A DNA stretch of 56,778 nt from Cohnella baijiui. GTDB taxonomy: Bacteria; Bacillota; Bacilli; Paenibacillales; Paenibacillaceae. Numbering within the stretch: the stretch's first letter is position 1; every line of letters begins with the position of its first letter. The stretch covers positions 1-56,778 of the forward strand of contig NZ_JAJFOW010000041.1 of assembly GCF_020731285.1 (NCBI RefSeq). Reading direction: 5' to 3'. The position numbers and the translations under genes are program-made. Shown here in pieces: positions 43,685 through 52,301 of this stretch. The notes beneath the pieces were generated by a model. That model was not told the DNA's origin. It saw nothing but the letters and a program-made list of their open reading frames with translations, and ran no database searches.

Positions 43685-44194
43685 ATGAAAGATTCGCAGA
43701 CCGGACCGGCTTACGTCTGGGAGGCGCACTCGGAGGCGGACACGGTCCGCTTCGCCGAAAAGTTGGCGGAGTTGTCGCGGCCGGGCACCGTCCTGGCGCT
43801 CGACGGCGATCTCGGCGCCGGCAAGACGAGATTCGCTCAGGCCTTCGCCCGGGGACTCGAGGTGCCGGGGCTGGTGAACAGCCCGACCTTTACGATCATC
43901 AAGGAATACGAAGGCGGACGCCTTCCTTTCTATCATATGGACGTATACCGGCTCTCCATCGCCGAAGCCGACGAGCTCGGCCTCGAGGAATATTTCGAAG
44001 GCGACGGCGTATCGCTCGTGGAGTGGGCGTCGCTCATCGAGCCGCTGCTCCCGCCGGAGCGGCTGCACATCGGGATCGCGCTGACAGGCCCCGCGTCCCG
44101 CCGGCTGACGTGCCGGCCGATCGGCGAGGCTTATGCGGCATGGTGCCGTACGCTCGGCATGCAAGCGATCGAGGAAGAGGAGGAGACACCATGA
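43685..44194 (+). CDS. tsaE: tRNA t6A biosynthesis ATPase TsaE
   Basis: 169 residues, usual length. ATP-binding P-loop GDLGAGKT near residue 42, followed by the family motifs NSPTFTIIKEY and FYHMDVYRL, then the GVSLVEWASLIE segment. TsaE works with TsaB and TsaD in threonylcarbamoyl-AMP transfer to A37 of ANN-decoding tRNAs. The start is uncertain: the ATG at 43685 has GAGGGG about ten bases upstream, while an in-frame ATG at 43667 has a weaker GGGGA. Overlaps tsaB by ATGA. Confidence 0.93.
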   Translation: MKDSQTGPAYVWEAHSEADTVRFAEKLAELSRPGTVLALDGDLGAGKTRFAQAFARGLEVPGLVNSPTFTIIKEYEGGRLPFYHMDVYRLSIAEADELGLEEYFEGDGVSLVEWASLIEPLLPPERLHIGIALTGPASRRLTCRPIGEAYAAWCRTLGMQAIEEEEETP

Positions 44195-44976
44195 ACGGCT
44201 CGAATCGGCCGGGGACGCTGCTCGCCTTCGATACATCCACCGGCACGCTGGCCGTCTCGCTTTATCGGGACGGCCGCGTCATGGAGGCGTCGCAGTCGTT
44301 CGCCGAACGCAATCACTCCGTGCGCATCGTGCCGGAGATTCAAGAGATGATGCGCCGCCATGGCGTGCACCGGGAAGACGTCGGCGCGATCGCCGTCGGG
44401 CGGGGTCCCGGCTCCTATACGGGCGTGCGCATCGCCGTTTCCGCGGCCAAAACGCTCGCTTGGGCATGGGACAAGCCGCTCGTCGGCGTTTCCAGCCTGG
44501 AGGCGCTGGCGTTCGGGGCTTGGCTGAAGATCCGGCAAGAAGCGTCTGCGCAGGAGCGGGACGCCTGGATCGTGCCGCTCATGGACGCCCGAAGGGGACA
44601 GGTGTACGGAGCGCGCTTTGTCGCTTCCGCGGCCGGTCGCGATCTCGGGATCGAGGAAGTCGTCGCGGGCGGTGCCTGGTCGCGGGCGGACGAGGACGGC
44701 ATTCGCCTCATCGCGGACTGGTCGGCCGAGCTGGCGGCGCAGGCGAAGGAAGCCGGCGTGGCGCTATGGTTCGTCGGTGAGACGGCGCCGTTTGCGGCGT
44801 TGGACGGCGCGTTCACGCTGCCCTTCGCGATGGACGGCGGCGCGATCGGGCCGCTCGCGGCGGACCGGCTGCGGCGCGGACGCGCGGACGACGTTCATGC
44901 CTTCGCGCCGAACTATACCCAGATGACCGAAGCGGAAGTCAAGCTGCAGGCGGGCGAAGCGAGGAGAACGCCATGA
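44191..44976 (+). CDS. tsaB: tRNA t6A biosynthesis protein TsaB
   Basis: 261 residues, ATG overlapping the tsaE stop. ASKHA-like fold: LAFDTSTGTLAVSLYRDG at the start, NHSVRIVPEIQEMM, and the conserved GRGPGSYTGVRIAVSAAKTLAWA stretch near residue 70. It is the non-catalytic partner of TsaD. The C-terminal part is more variable and rich in Ala/Asp. Overlaps rimI by ATGA. Confidence 0.93.
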   Translation: MNGSNRPGTLLAFDTSTGTLAVSLYRDGRVMEASQSFAERNHSVRIVPEIQEMMRRHGVHREDVGAIAVGRGPGSYTGVRIAVSAAKTLAWAWDKPLVGVSSLEALAFGAWLKIRQEASAQERDAWIVPLMDARRGQVYGARFVASAAGRDLGIEEVVAGGAWSRADEDGIRLIADWSAELAAQAKEAGVALWFVGETAPFAALDGAFTLPFAMDGGAIGPLAADRLRRGRADDVHAFAPNYTQMTEAEVKLQAGEARRTP

Positions 44977-45494
44977 CACGTGCCGTGAACGCAACGGAAT
45001 TCCGCGCGATGACGCTGGACGATATTCCGGCGATCGTCGCGATCGAGCAGGAAGCCTTCACCGCCCCCTGGACGGCCGAAGCCTTCCGCAACGAACTGGT
45101 GCAAAACCTGTTCGCCAAATATATGGTCATGGAACAGGCCGGCGAAGTGCTCGGCTACGGCGGCATGTGGCTGATCGTGGACGAGGCGCACGTCACGAAC
45201 ATCGCCGTCCGCGAAGCCTATCGCGGCCGAGGGCTCGGCGAGCGTCTGCTCCGCGAGATGATGAAGACGGCGCACTTTCTCGGCGCTCGCCGGATGACGC
45301 TCGAAGTCCGCGTCACCAACGAGCGCGCCCAGCGGCTTTATCGCAAGCTGGGCTTCAGTCCGTCCGGCCTTCGTCCCGGCTATTACTCGGACAATCAGGA
45401 GGACGCCCTCATCATGTGGGCGGACCTCGACCCGGACGTCTGGTCGGGAGAGACGGCGGCAGGCAAGACGGAAGGAGAACCGTATGACCGATAA
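44973..45494 (+). CDS. rimI: ribosomal protein S18-alanine N-acetyltransferase RimI
   Basis: 173-residue GNAT acetyltransferase. FRAMTLDDIPAIVAIEQEAF begins the domain, WTAEAFRNELVQN follows, and the acetyl-CoA pocket is VTNIAVREAYRGRGLGERLL (near residue 75). RRMTLEVRVTNERAQRLYRKLGF completes the fold. Position between tsaB and tsaD is conserved in Firmicutes. It overlaps the tsaD start by 11 bases. Confidence 0.92.
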   Translation: MTRAVNATEFRAMTLDDIPAIVAIEQEAFTAPWTAEAFRNELVQNLFAKYMVMEQAGEVLGYGGMWLIVDEAHVTNIAVREAYRGRGLGERLLREMMKTAHFLGARRMTLEVRVTNERAQRLYRKLGFSPSGLRPGYYSDNQEDALIMWADLDPDVWSGETAAGKTEGEPYDR

Positions 45495-46530
45495 AGACTA
45501 TCTGATGCTGGCGATCGAGACGAGCTGCGACGAGACGTCGGTCGCGATCGTGCGCGGCGGACGCGAGGTGCTGGCGAACGTCGTCTCCAGCCAGATCGAA
45601 ACGCACCGCCGCTTCGGCGGCGTCGTCCCCGAGATCGCCTCGCGCAAACATGTGGAGACGATCACGCGCATCCTGCAGGAGGCGTTCGAGCAAGCGGGCG
45701 TCCGGCGCGGCGACATCGACGCGGTCGCGGTTACCCAAGGCCCCGGCCTCATCGGGGCCTTGCTCGTGGGCGTCGTCGCGGCCAAGTCGCTCGCCATGGC
45801 GCTGGACGTGCCGCTCATCGGCACGCATCATATCGCCGGCCATATTTACGCCAACCGGCTGATCGGCGATATCGTCTTTCCGGCGCTCGCGCTGGTCGTG
45901 TCCGGCGGCCATACCGAGCTCGTTCTGCTGGAGCGCGAAGGCGTCTTCCGCATCGTCGGCCGCACGCGCGACGACGCGGTCGGCGAGGCTTACGACAAAG
46001 TCGCGCGGGCGCTTTCTTTTCCGTATCCGGGAGGGCCCTACATCGACAAGCTCGCCCAGACGACCGAGGAGGAAGTCGAGCTTCCGCGCGCTTGGCTGGA
46101 GCCGGATTCGTTCGACTTCAGCTTCAGCGGGCTCAAGTCCGCGGTACTCGCCGAGATCAACCGGGCGAAGATGAAGGGCGAAGCGTTGAACCAGGGCGCG
46201 CTCGCGCGAGGGTTTCAGGCGTCGGTCATCGACGTTGTGACGACGAAGGCGATGCGCGCCGCGCAGGCGTTTGGCGTCCGCCAGCTGCTTCTGTGCGGCG
46301 GCGTCGCGGCGAACCGCGGCATGCGGGAGCGGCTGACGTCGCTATGCGAGGCGGCGAGGCTCCCGCTGCTAATTCCGCCGCCGTCGCTGTGCAGCGACAA
46401 TGCCGCCATGATTGCCGCCGCGGCCGATCTGAAGTGGAGGCGGGGCGCGTTTACGCCGCTCGACATGGTGGCAGGGGCGCAGCTGTCTCTCGAGGAATGG
46501 TCGGTTTCGGACGATTCCGTTTCCTCCTGA
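45484..46530 (+). CDS. tsaD: tRNA N6-threonylcarbamoyladenosine transferase TsaD
   Basis: 348 residues, ATG behind GGAAGGAGAA. Catalytic-site features: AIETSCDETSVAIV at the start, the metal-binding pair in HHIAGHIYAN near residue 115, SGGHTELV and GRTRDDAVGEAYDKVAR, then DFSFSGLKSAV and the late LCGGVAANRGMRERL and CSDNAAMIAAA. Fully intact. Ends 22 bp before a strong promoter for the leu T-box leader. Confidence 0.96.
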   Translation: MTDKDYLMLAIETSCDETSVAIVRGGREVLANVVSSQIETHRRFGGVVPEIASRKHVETITRILQEAFEQAGVRRGDIDAVAVTQGPGLIGALLVGVVAAKSLAMALDVPLIGTHHIAGHIYANRLIGDIVFPALALVVSGGHTELVLLEREGVFRIVGRTRDDAVGEAYDKVARALSFPYPGGPYIDKLAQTTEEEVELPRAWLEPDSFDFSFSGLKSAVLAEINRAKMKGEALNQGALARGFQASVIDVVTTKAMRAAQAFGVRQLLLCGGVAANRGMRERLTSLCEAARLPLLIPPPSLCSDNAAMIAAAADLKWRRGAFTPLDMVAGAQLSLEEWSVSDDSVSS

Positions 46531-46551
46531 AAGAATTGCCGCCCTGGTGAA

Positions 46552-46580
46552 TTGACAGATGCGGGTACGGAGAATATAAT
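46552..46580 (+). promoter_or_regulatory. sigma-A promoter of leuA T-box leader
   Basis: Perfect consensus: TTGACA (46552-46557), 17-bp spacer, TATAAT (46575-46580), a short distance upstream of the first T-box. Confidence 0.9.
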
Positions 46581-46604
46581 GATTACCAATCGAACAATAC
46601 GAAA

Positions 46605-46900
46605 ACGCGATGAACAGGAACAGTAGGGATGAACCGGCATCAGAGAGCTGCGGGACGGTGCGACGCAGCGGATGGGACCCCCGAACTCGCCTGCGAGCGG
46701 ATCTGCGGAACGACGCCTGAATGCCGGCGTTCAGTACTCAGGTACGGCTAACCCCCGTGACCGGGTGCGCCAGCCCGATGTTGGCTGACGCATGAAGCGG
46801 ACCTTCTTTCCCGGTTTCCCGGCGAAAGATCGTCAATGAGAGTGGTACCGCGGTAGGCCGATCAGCCCGCCGTCTCTTCGGAGACGGCGGGCTTTGTGTA
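46605..46900 (+). ncRNA. T-box riboswitch 1, leucine type
   Basis: Stem I features: AACAGGAACAGTAGG, then CAGAGAGCTGCGGGACGGTG. The specifier-loop region CCGAACTCGCCTGCGAGC places CTC (46686-46688, Leu) at the specifier position. The T-box sequence GAGAGTGGTACCGCGG is at 46838-46853; its TGGT would pair with an ACCA end, consistent with tRNA-Leu. Terminator GCCCGCCGTCTC / GAGACGGCGGGC (46865-46892) with TTT. Uncharged tRNA-Leu should favour antitermination. The specifier is assigned by comparison with known leaders, not by folding. Confidence 0.92.
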
Positions 46901-46931
46901 TTTCCGGACCTGCCTTTCCTTTACCCATACG

Positions 46932-47258
46932 CAACAACGCCATGAACAGGAGCAATAGGAAACGCCCGGGATTCAGAGAGCTGCGGGAAGGTGCGACGCA
47001 GCCGAAGGGCTTCCGAACTCGCCTGGGAGCGGATGCGCGGAACGGCAGGCGCGAGCGATCGCGACCGGCCTGCGTACGTGCATACGGCCGGCCCCCGATA
47101 CAGGGCGCTCGCGGATGGCAGCCGTTCGGAAGGCTGCGGTCCGCGTTTCAAGCGGGAGCCCGTCCGTCGTCCGAACGGCGGCGGCTCCAACGAGAGTGGT
47201 ACCGCGGCGGCTCACGATGGCCCGTCGTCTCTTATCCCAAGGAGACGGCGGGCTTTTT
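46932..47258 (+). ncRNA. T-box riboswitch 2, leucine type
   Basis: A second complete T-box, clearly homologous to the first: shared AGAGAGCTGCGGGA, GGTGCGACGCAG and CCGAACTCGCCTG segments. CTC specifier at 47018-47020, T-box GAGAGTGGTACCGCGG at 47192-47207, terminator CCCGTCGTCTC / GAGACGGCGGG (47221-47252) followed by CTTTTTG. It lies between the first leader and leuA, so transcription must pass both terminators. No open frame between them looks real. Confidence 0.92.
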
Positions 47259-47398
47259 GCCGTCTTCACGACCCGATGTCCCGTTCTGGGGCGGCACCGT
47301 GCCAAGAGGCAGGGCCGCACCCGTCGTCTTTTGTCGCATATATGACTGAACATTCGCAACATTCCGACAAATATATTTGATCTGGAGGATGACTTCCC

Positions 47399-48967
47399 AT
47401 GACAAACACGAACGCCAAACGACGCATTCAAATTTTCGATACGACGCTGCGCGACGGCGAGCAGGCGCCCGGCGCCTCGCTCAAACCGGAGCAAAAGATC
47501 GTCATCGCCCGCCAGCTGGCGAAGCTCGGCGTTGACGTCATCGAGCCGGGCTTCGCGATCTCGAGCCCCGGCGAGTTCCAGGCGATCCAACAGATTTCCC
47601 GGGAGCTGCAGAACACCGAGATTTGCGGCTTCGCCCGTTGCGTACGCGGCGATATCGACGCGGCGGTCGCCGCCACGCAGGATGCCGTCCGCCGCCGTCT
47701 CCACCTGTTTATTTCGTCATCCCAGATCCACCTGGATTTCCAACTGCGCAAGACGCGGGAGCAGGTCATCCAGGACGTGCGGACGATGATCGCCTATGGC
47801 AAGCAGTCGATCGAGCAGATCGAGTTTTCTCCGATGGACGCTTCCCGCGCCGACCGCGATTTCCTGTACGAGATCATCGAAGCAGCGATTGGAGAAGGCG
47901 CGACGATCATCAACATCCCGGATACGCTCGGGTATGCGCTGCCCGAGGAGTTCGGCCCGCTGTTCTCCGATGTTCGCGCCAACGTCCGCGGCGGCGACAA
48001 AGTCGTCTACAGCACGCACTGCCACAACGATCTGGGCTTGGCCGTCGCCAACAGTCTCGCGGCGATCCGCCATGGCGTGACGCAGGTCGAAGTAAGCGTG
48101 AACGGCGTCGGCGAGCGGGCCGGCAACTGCGCGCTGGAGGAGCTGGTGATGGCGATCGAGACGCGCGGCGCGTCCATCGGCGTGGAGACGGGCATCCGTT
48201 CGTCCGAAATTTTCGAGACGTCCCGCATGGTCAGCCGGGCGATGCATTTCCCGATCTCCTTCAACAAGCCGATCGTGGGCCGCAATGCCTTCCAGCACGA
48301 ATCGGGCATCCACCAGGACGGCCTGCTCAAAAACCGCAACACCTACGAGATCATGGATCCCGAAGCGATGGGCATTCCGCGCAGCATGATCATCCTCGGC
48401 AAGCATTCCGGCCGCCATGCGATTAAGCATCGGGTGTCGGAATACGGCGTCAAGCTGCAGGACCGCGAGCTGGACGAAGTGTACGCGCGATTCAAGGAAA
48501 AAGCCGACGAAACGAAAATCGTCACGGACGATGTGCTGCTGCAGCTGGTCGGCGAGTCAACCCAGATCGCCGTCGAACCTTACGCCTTGGTCGATCTGCA
48601 GGTGCTGGCGGGCTCGAACCGGTCCCGCATCGCCTCGGTCACGATCCTTCGGACGGAAGACGGCTCGGAGACGACCTACACGGGCGCCGGGGAAGGCCCG
48701 CTCGAAGCGGTCATCGGCTGCATCCGCGAGGCGATGCCGATCGAAGCCGCGTTCGAGGATCTGGAGCTGCATTCGCTGTCTACGGGCGCGGACGCGTTTG
48801 GGGAAGCCGTCGTGACGGTGGTGCATCAGGGACAGCGGTATCGGGGAACGGCCATTCACCGGGACATCATCTTGGCGGCGGCCCGCGCCTATGTCGCGGC
48901 CAGCAACAGCGCGGCGATGGCCGATCGCACGCGCGCTGCCGGAACCGCGGAAGCCGCGAATCAATAA
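47399..48967 (+). CDS. leuA: 2-isopropylmalate synthase
   Basis: 522 residues; condenses acetyl-CoA with 2-oxoisovalerate in the first committed leucine step. Motifs: FDTTLRDGEQAPGASL with the catalytic Arg and metal Asp near residue 17, the metal His pair in THCHNDLGLAVAN near 207, NGVGERAGNCALEE, and FQHESGIHQDGLLKN. The C-terminal leucine-binding regulatory domain (about 390-500; GSNRSRIASVTIL, YTGAGEGPLEAVIGCI) is present, so feedback inhibition is expected. ATG follows a weak GGAGGATGAC site. Stands alone, without leuB/C/D or ilv genes, behind the tandem T-boxes. Confidence 0.96.
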   Translation: MTNTNAKRRIQIFDTTLRDGEQAPGASLKPEQKIVIARQLAKLGVDVIEPGFAISSPGEFQAIQQISRELQNTEICGFARCVRGDIDAAVAATQDAVRRRLHLFISSSQIHLDFQLRKTREQVIQDVRTMIAYGKQSIEQIEFSPMDASRADRDFLYEIIEAAIGEGATIINIPDTLGYALPEEFGPLFSDVRANVRGGDKVVYSTHCHNDLGLAVANSLAAIRHGVTQVEVSVNGVGERAGNCALEELVMAIETRGASIGVETGIRSSEIFETSRMVSRAMHFPISFNKPIVGRNAFQHESGIHQDGLLKNRNTYEIMDPEAMGIPRSMIILGKHSGRHAIKHRVSEYGVKLQDRELDEVYARFKEKADETKIVTDDVLLQLVGESTQIAVEPYALVDLQVLAGSNRSRIASVTILRTEDGSETTYTGAGEGPLEAVIGCIREAMPIEAAFEDLELHSLSTGADAFGEAVVTVVHQGQRYRGTAIHRDIILAAARAYVAASNSAAMADRTRAAGTAEAANQ

Positions 48968-48975
48968 GCGCTGCA

Positions 48976-49253
48976 AGGGATGTGGACAAAGTTATCCACA
49001 TCCCTTGTGCATAATGGGGATAAAGGTGGTTAGGTCGTTGGGGCCGTAAGCGCTGAGCGTCTCTTGAAAAGGGGACGGATTTTTCACAGTTCGGCTGTGG
49101 ACGGTGTGGAAAAGGGGGACAACTCCAAAAGGACATCGTTGCCAGTGGCTCGCGGTTGCTTGTAAGCGGGGCGGGCCGCCAGGTTGCGGCCAGGGCTCGG
49201 CGGCGCCCCGCACCGGGCGATTCGTCCTCCGTTGTGGACAATGCTGTGCATAA
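48976..49253. promoter_or_regulatory. cluster of DnaA-box-like sequences
   Basis: TGTGGACAA at 48981, TTATCCACA at 48992-49000 (perfect DnaA-box consensus), TGTGCATAA at 49006, TGTGGACGG at 49096, TGTGGAAAA at 49105, TGTGGACAA at 49233 and TGTGCATAA at 49245. The first two lie inside a perfect 12-bp inverted repeat (AAGGGATGTGGA / TCCACATCCCTT), which as a hairpin right after leuA could also serve as a terminator but lacks a T-run. Motif match only; binding not shown. Confidence 0.55.
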
Positions 49254-49446
49254 AGGTGGAATCGTGCTCGTGCCTCTCCTTGCCCGATGCGAACGCCTGT
49301 TAAGCGCGCCCGAGCGCCTCGGCCGATGGGGCGTCGATGGGGTGCTCCGCGAACCAAATTCGGATATGACGCTGCCGGACGTGTCGCCTCCTCGAGCGAG
49401 GCCGGCTTGGCGGAAGATCGGCGGGAATGCGGGATAAGAACCCGGG

Positions 49447-50052
49447 TGAATGAGCGAAAGAGGGAGTTTAACTACCTACATCGACGGAAACCCGGGGGAA
49501 CTGGCGCAAGTGAGTAATTAAACTACCTACATCGGCGGGAACTCGGAGGAACGAGCGCAAGTGAGTAATTAAACTACCTACATGGGCGGAAACTCGGGCG
49601 GATGAGCGCAAGTGAGTAATTAAACTACCTACATCGACGGGAATTCGGGCGGATGAGCGCAAGTGAGTAATTAAACTACCTACATGGGTAATCCCGGGGG
49701 AATGAGCGAAAGAGGGTAATTAAACTACCTACATGGGCGGAAACTCGGGCGGATGAGCGCAAGTGAGTAATTAAACTACCTACATGGGTAATCCCGGGGG
49801 AATGAGCGAAAGAGGGTAATTAAACTACCTACATCGACGGGAATTCGAGCGGATGAGCGCAAGTGAGTAATTAAACTACCTACGTGGGTGGAATCCCGGG
49901 GGAATGAGCGAAAGAGGGTAATTAAACTACCTACATGGGCGGGAACTCGGGGGGATGAGTGAAAGAGAGTCGTTTAACTACCTACTTGGGCGGAAATCCG
50001 GGGGTACTAGCGCAAGAGAGCGGCTAAGTTGCCTACATCGACGGAGGAGAGT
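49447..50052. repeat. twelve ~50-bp tandem repeats with AT-rich core
   Basis: Twelve head-to-tail units of 49-51 bp. Each contains a conserved core such as TGAGCGCAAGTGAGTAATTA followed by AACTACCTACAT, then a 15-18 bp GC-rich spacer (GGGCGGAAACTCGGG-like). Core variants alternate between CGCAAGTGAG and CGAAAGAGGG, suggesting amplification of a two-unit block. The first and last two units are more diverged. No gene lies between 48968 and 50183. Confidence 0.9.
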
Positions 50053-50123
50053 CGTGACGCGCCATCATGCAGCCAATGAGCGGGTCCCGCCTGCCTACCG
50101 CCAACGCATACAGCATCCCCATC

Positions 50124-50171
50124 AAAAAAGAGGCTGCGCCTCCGGTTCTACCAACCGGTGGCGCAGCCTCA
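50124..50171 (-). terminator. terminator of ABC-F gene
   Basis: GAGGCTGCGCC-a-CCGGTT / AACCGG-a-GGCGCAGCCTC on the minus strand, followed by TTTTTTG. Very strong stem. Confidence 0.92.
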
Positions 50172-50183
50172 TCACTTTCCGTA

Positions 50184-52097
50184 CTATTCCATCAGCGCTT
50201 CCCAGGCGGCATAAGCCGTCTCCAGCGCGGCTTGGCGCTCTTCGATTTGAGCCTGCTTTTCCTTCAGCTTCACGAAGTCGACGGCCACCTCCGGCGTCGC
50301 CATCTCTTCCTCGATTGCGGCGATTTCCGTTTCGAGGCGGTGGATATCCGCCTCCGCCTGCTCCCGTTTGCGCTGCCGCGCCCGTTCGTCCCGCTTGGCC
50401 TGCTTCTCTGCCTCATAATCGGAGGCGGGCGCCGGGATGGACGAGGCTGCTTCAGCGTTCGCCGCAGCTTGCCACTCCTCGAGTTCCTTCTTTTTCGACA
50501 CCATCTCGTCATAATTGCCCAGGAAATGGGTCGCGCCGTCGGGCGCCAGCTCGACGATCCGGTCCGCCAGACGATTCAGGAAGTACCGGTCGTGGGAGAC
50601 GAACAGCAGCGTGCCGTCGTATTCCTCCAAGGCGGCTTCCAGCACTTCGCGGCTCCAGAGATCCAGATGGTTCGTCGGTTCGTCGAGGACGAGAACGTTC
50701 GCCTTCCGCAGCATCAGCTTGGAGAGGGCGACACGCGCCTTTTCCCCGCCGCTCAGGCTGCCGACCGTTTTGCGCACGTCTTCGCCGCTGAACAGGAAGT
50801 TGCCGAGCACCGTACGGATCTCCGCCTCGGGGAGCATTTTGTATTCGCTCCACACTTCCTCGAGCACCGTGTTCGCCGGGTTGAGCCCGCGCTGCTCCTG
50901 GTCGTAATAGCCCAGCATGACGCCGGTCCCCCAGCGGATCGTGCCGGCCTGGAGCGCCAGGTTGCCGACGAGCGCGCGAAGCAGCGTCGTCTTGCCGATG
51001 CCGTTCGGGCCGAGCAGGGCGACGCGCTCCCCGCGCTTCACGTCGAACGACACGTTGCGGAACAGCGGACTCATCGTTTCGTTCGGCGCGGCGGACGCTT
51101 CCGACACCTGAAGCACGTCTTTGCCGGTGCGCCGTTCGGTCGTGAACGAGAAGCTGGCCTGGCGCAGATGCCCCGGCTTCTCCAAGCGTTCGATGCGTTC
51201 CAGCGCGTTGCGCCGGCTTTGCGCCCTGCGGGTGGTCGTGGCGCGCGCGATGTTGCGCTGGACGAAGTCCTCCATCCGCTGGATTTCCTTGCGCTGCTGC
51301 TCGTACAGCTTGACCGCCTGCGCGAAGTCGGCTGCCTTCAGATCCATGAATCGGCTGTAATTGCCGGTGTAGCGCGTCGCCGCATGCCGCTCGATCTCGA
51401 CGATCGAAGTGACGGTGGCATCCAGGAAATAGCGGTCGTGCGAGACGATCACCATCGCGCCTGCGTAGGTGCGCAGGTACTGCTCGAGCCATGTCAGCGT
51501 ATCGATGTCCAAATGGTTGGTCGGCTCGTCGAGCAGCAGCAGTTCCGGCTGGACGACGAGCAGGCGCGCGAGGGCGAGACGGGTGCGCTGACCGCCGCTC
51601 AAGGCAGAAACGGCGGTGTTCGGGTCAAAGTCCCCGAAGCCCATCCCATGCAGCACGCTGCGGATGCGGTTGTTCATCTCGAAGCCGCCGGCTTCGCGGA
51701 AACGGTCGTTGCGGTCCGCGTACTGGACGAGCAGCGCCTCGTAGCGTGTCGAATCGGCTTGCTCCGCGGGATCGGCCATTCGGCGCTCCAGCTCGCGAAG
51801 CTCGCGTTCTTGTTCGAGCAGCGGCCCGAAGGCCGAGTTCATCGCTTCTTGCAGGGTCGCATGACCCTCGAGTCCGCTGTTTTGGGCGAGATATCCGATG
51901 CGCAGCTCGCGGGGCTTGGAGACGGAGCCGTTGTCCGGAAACAGCTCTCCGGCGAGAATGCGCAGGAACGTCGACTTGCCGGCGCCGTTGACGCCGACGA
52001 GACCGATGCGGTCGCGTTCGTTAATTTGCAGGGATACGCCCTCAAGAATAGGCGTAACGCCGTAATGTTTGACGATGCCAGATGCGTTTAAAAGCAA
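50184..52097 (-). CDS. ABC-F family ATPase (YdiF-like)
   Basis: 637 residues with two ABC modules and no membrane part. First Walker A GVNGAGKST (about residue 35), signature LSGGQRTRLALARLL and Walker B LLLLDEPTNHLDIDTL; second Walker A GPNGIGKTT (about 355), LSGGEKARVALSKLML and VLVLDEPTNHLDLWS. A charged helical C-terminal extension (about 545-637) contains coiled-coil-like runs (EKQAKRDERARQRKREQAE). ABC-F proteins act on the ribosome E-site; the YdiF group is not linked to antibiotic resistance with certainty. Its orientation is opposite to tsaD and moaC, unlike ydiF in Bacillus subtilis, where the block is co-oriented. Confidence 0.94.
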   Translation of the reverse strand: MLLNASGIVKHYGVTPILEGVSLQINERDRIGLVGVNGAGKSTFLRILAGELFPDNGSVSKPRELRIGYLAQNSGLEGHATLQEAMNSAFGPLLEQERELRELERRMADPAEQADSTRYEALLVQYADRNDRFREAGGFEMNNRIRSVLHGMGFGDFDPNTAVSALSGGQRTRLALARLLVVQPELLLLDEPTNHLDIDTLTWLEQYLRTYAGAMVIVSHDRYFLDATVTSIVEIERHAATRYTGNYSRFMDLKAADFAQAVKLYEQQRKEIQRMEDFVQRNIARATTTRRAQSRRNALERIERLEKPGHLRQASFSFTTERRTGKDVLQVSEASAAPNETMSPLFRNVSFDVKRGERVALLGPNGIGKTTLLRALVGNLALQAGTIRWGTGVMLGYYDQEQRGLNPANTVLEEVWSEYKMLPEAEIRTVLGNFLFSGEDVRKTVGSLSGGEKARVALSKLMLRKANVLVLDEPTNHLDLWSREVLEAALEEYDGTLLFVSHDRYFLNRLADRIVELAPDGATHFLGNYDEMVSKKKELEEWQAAANAEAASSIPAPASDYEAEKQAKRDERARQRKREQAEADIHRLETEIAAIEEEMATPEVAVDFVKLKEKQAQIEERQAALETAYAAWEALME

Positions 52098-52301
52098 GAG
52101 GACTCCCTCCGACTTCCATAGAATAAGTAGGGGTTCGGCGCGCGTCGGGCCGGAGCGCGCCCTCCCAAGTGTATCGCAAATCGCGAATCTCGTCCAAAAC
52201 GGCGCGGAACGCGCTGCGTACGGCCGCGTTTCTTTGGCTTATCCGACGGAAAAATGTTACACTAATGCTATCATTTCAAAGGAATCCCGGAGGCGAGCTT
52301 C

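Noticed and set aside
49468..49662. Repeat protein on the minus strand with 17-residue units
   Set aside because: Some units are 49 bp, which breaks the frame across the array; there is no start signal and the frame ends within the satellite.
49447..50052. CRISPR array
   Set aside because: The intervals between cores are only 15-18 bp and are themselves repeated (GGGCGGAAACTCGGG-like variants), not unique spacers, and there are no cas genes.
48976..50052. Chromosomal origin oriC
   Set aside because: No dnaA, dnaN, recF or gyrB nearby; only box-like motifs and repeats. Kept as a DnaA-binding hypothesis instead.
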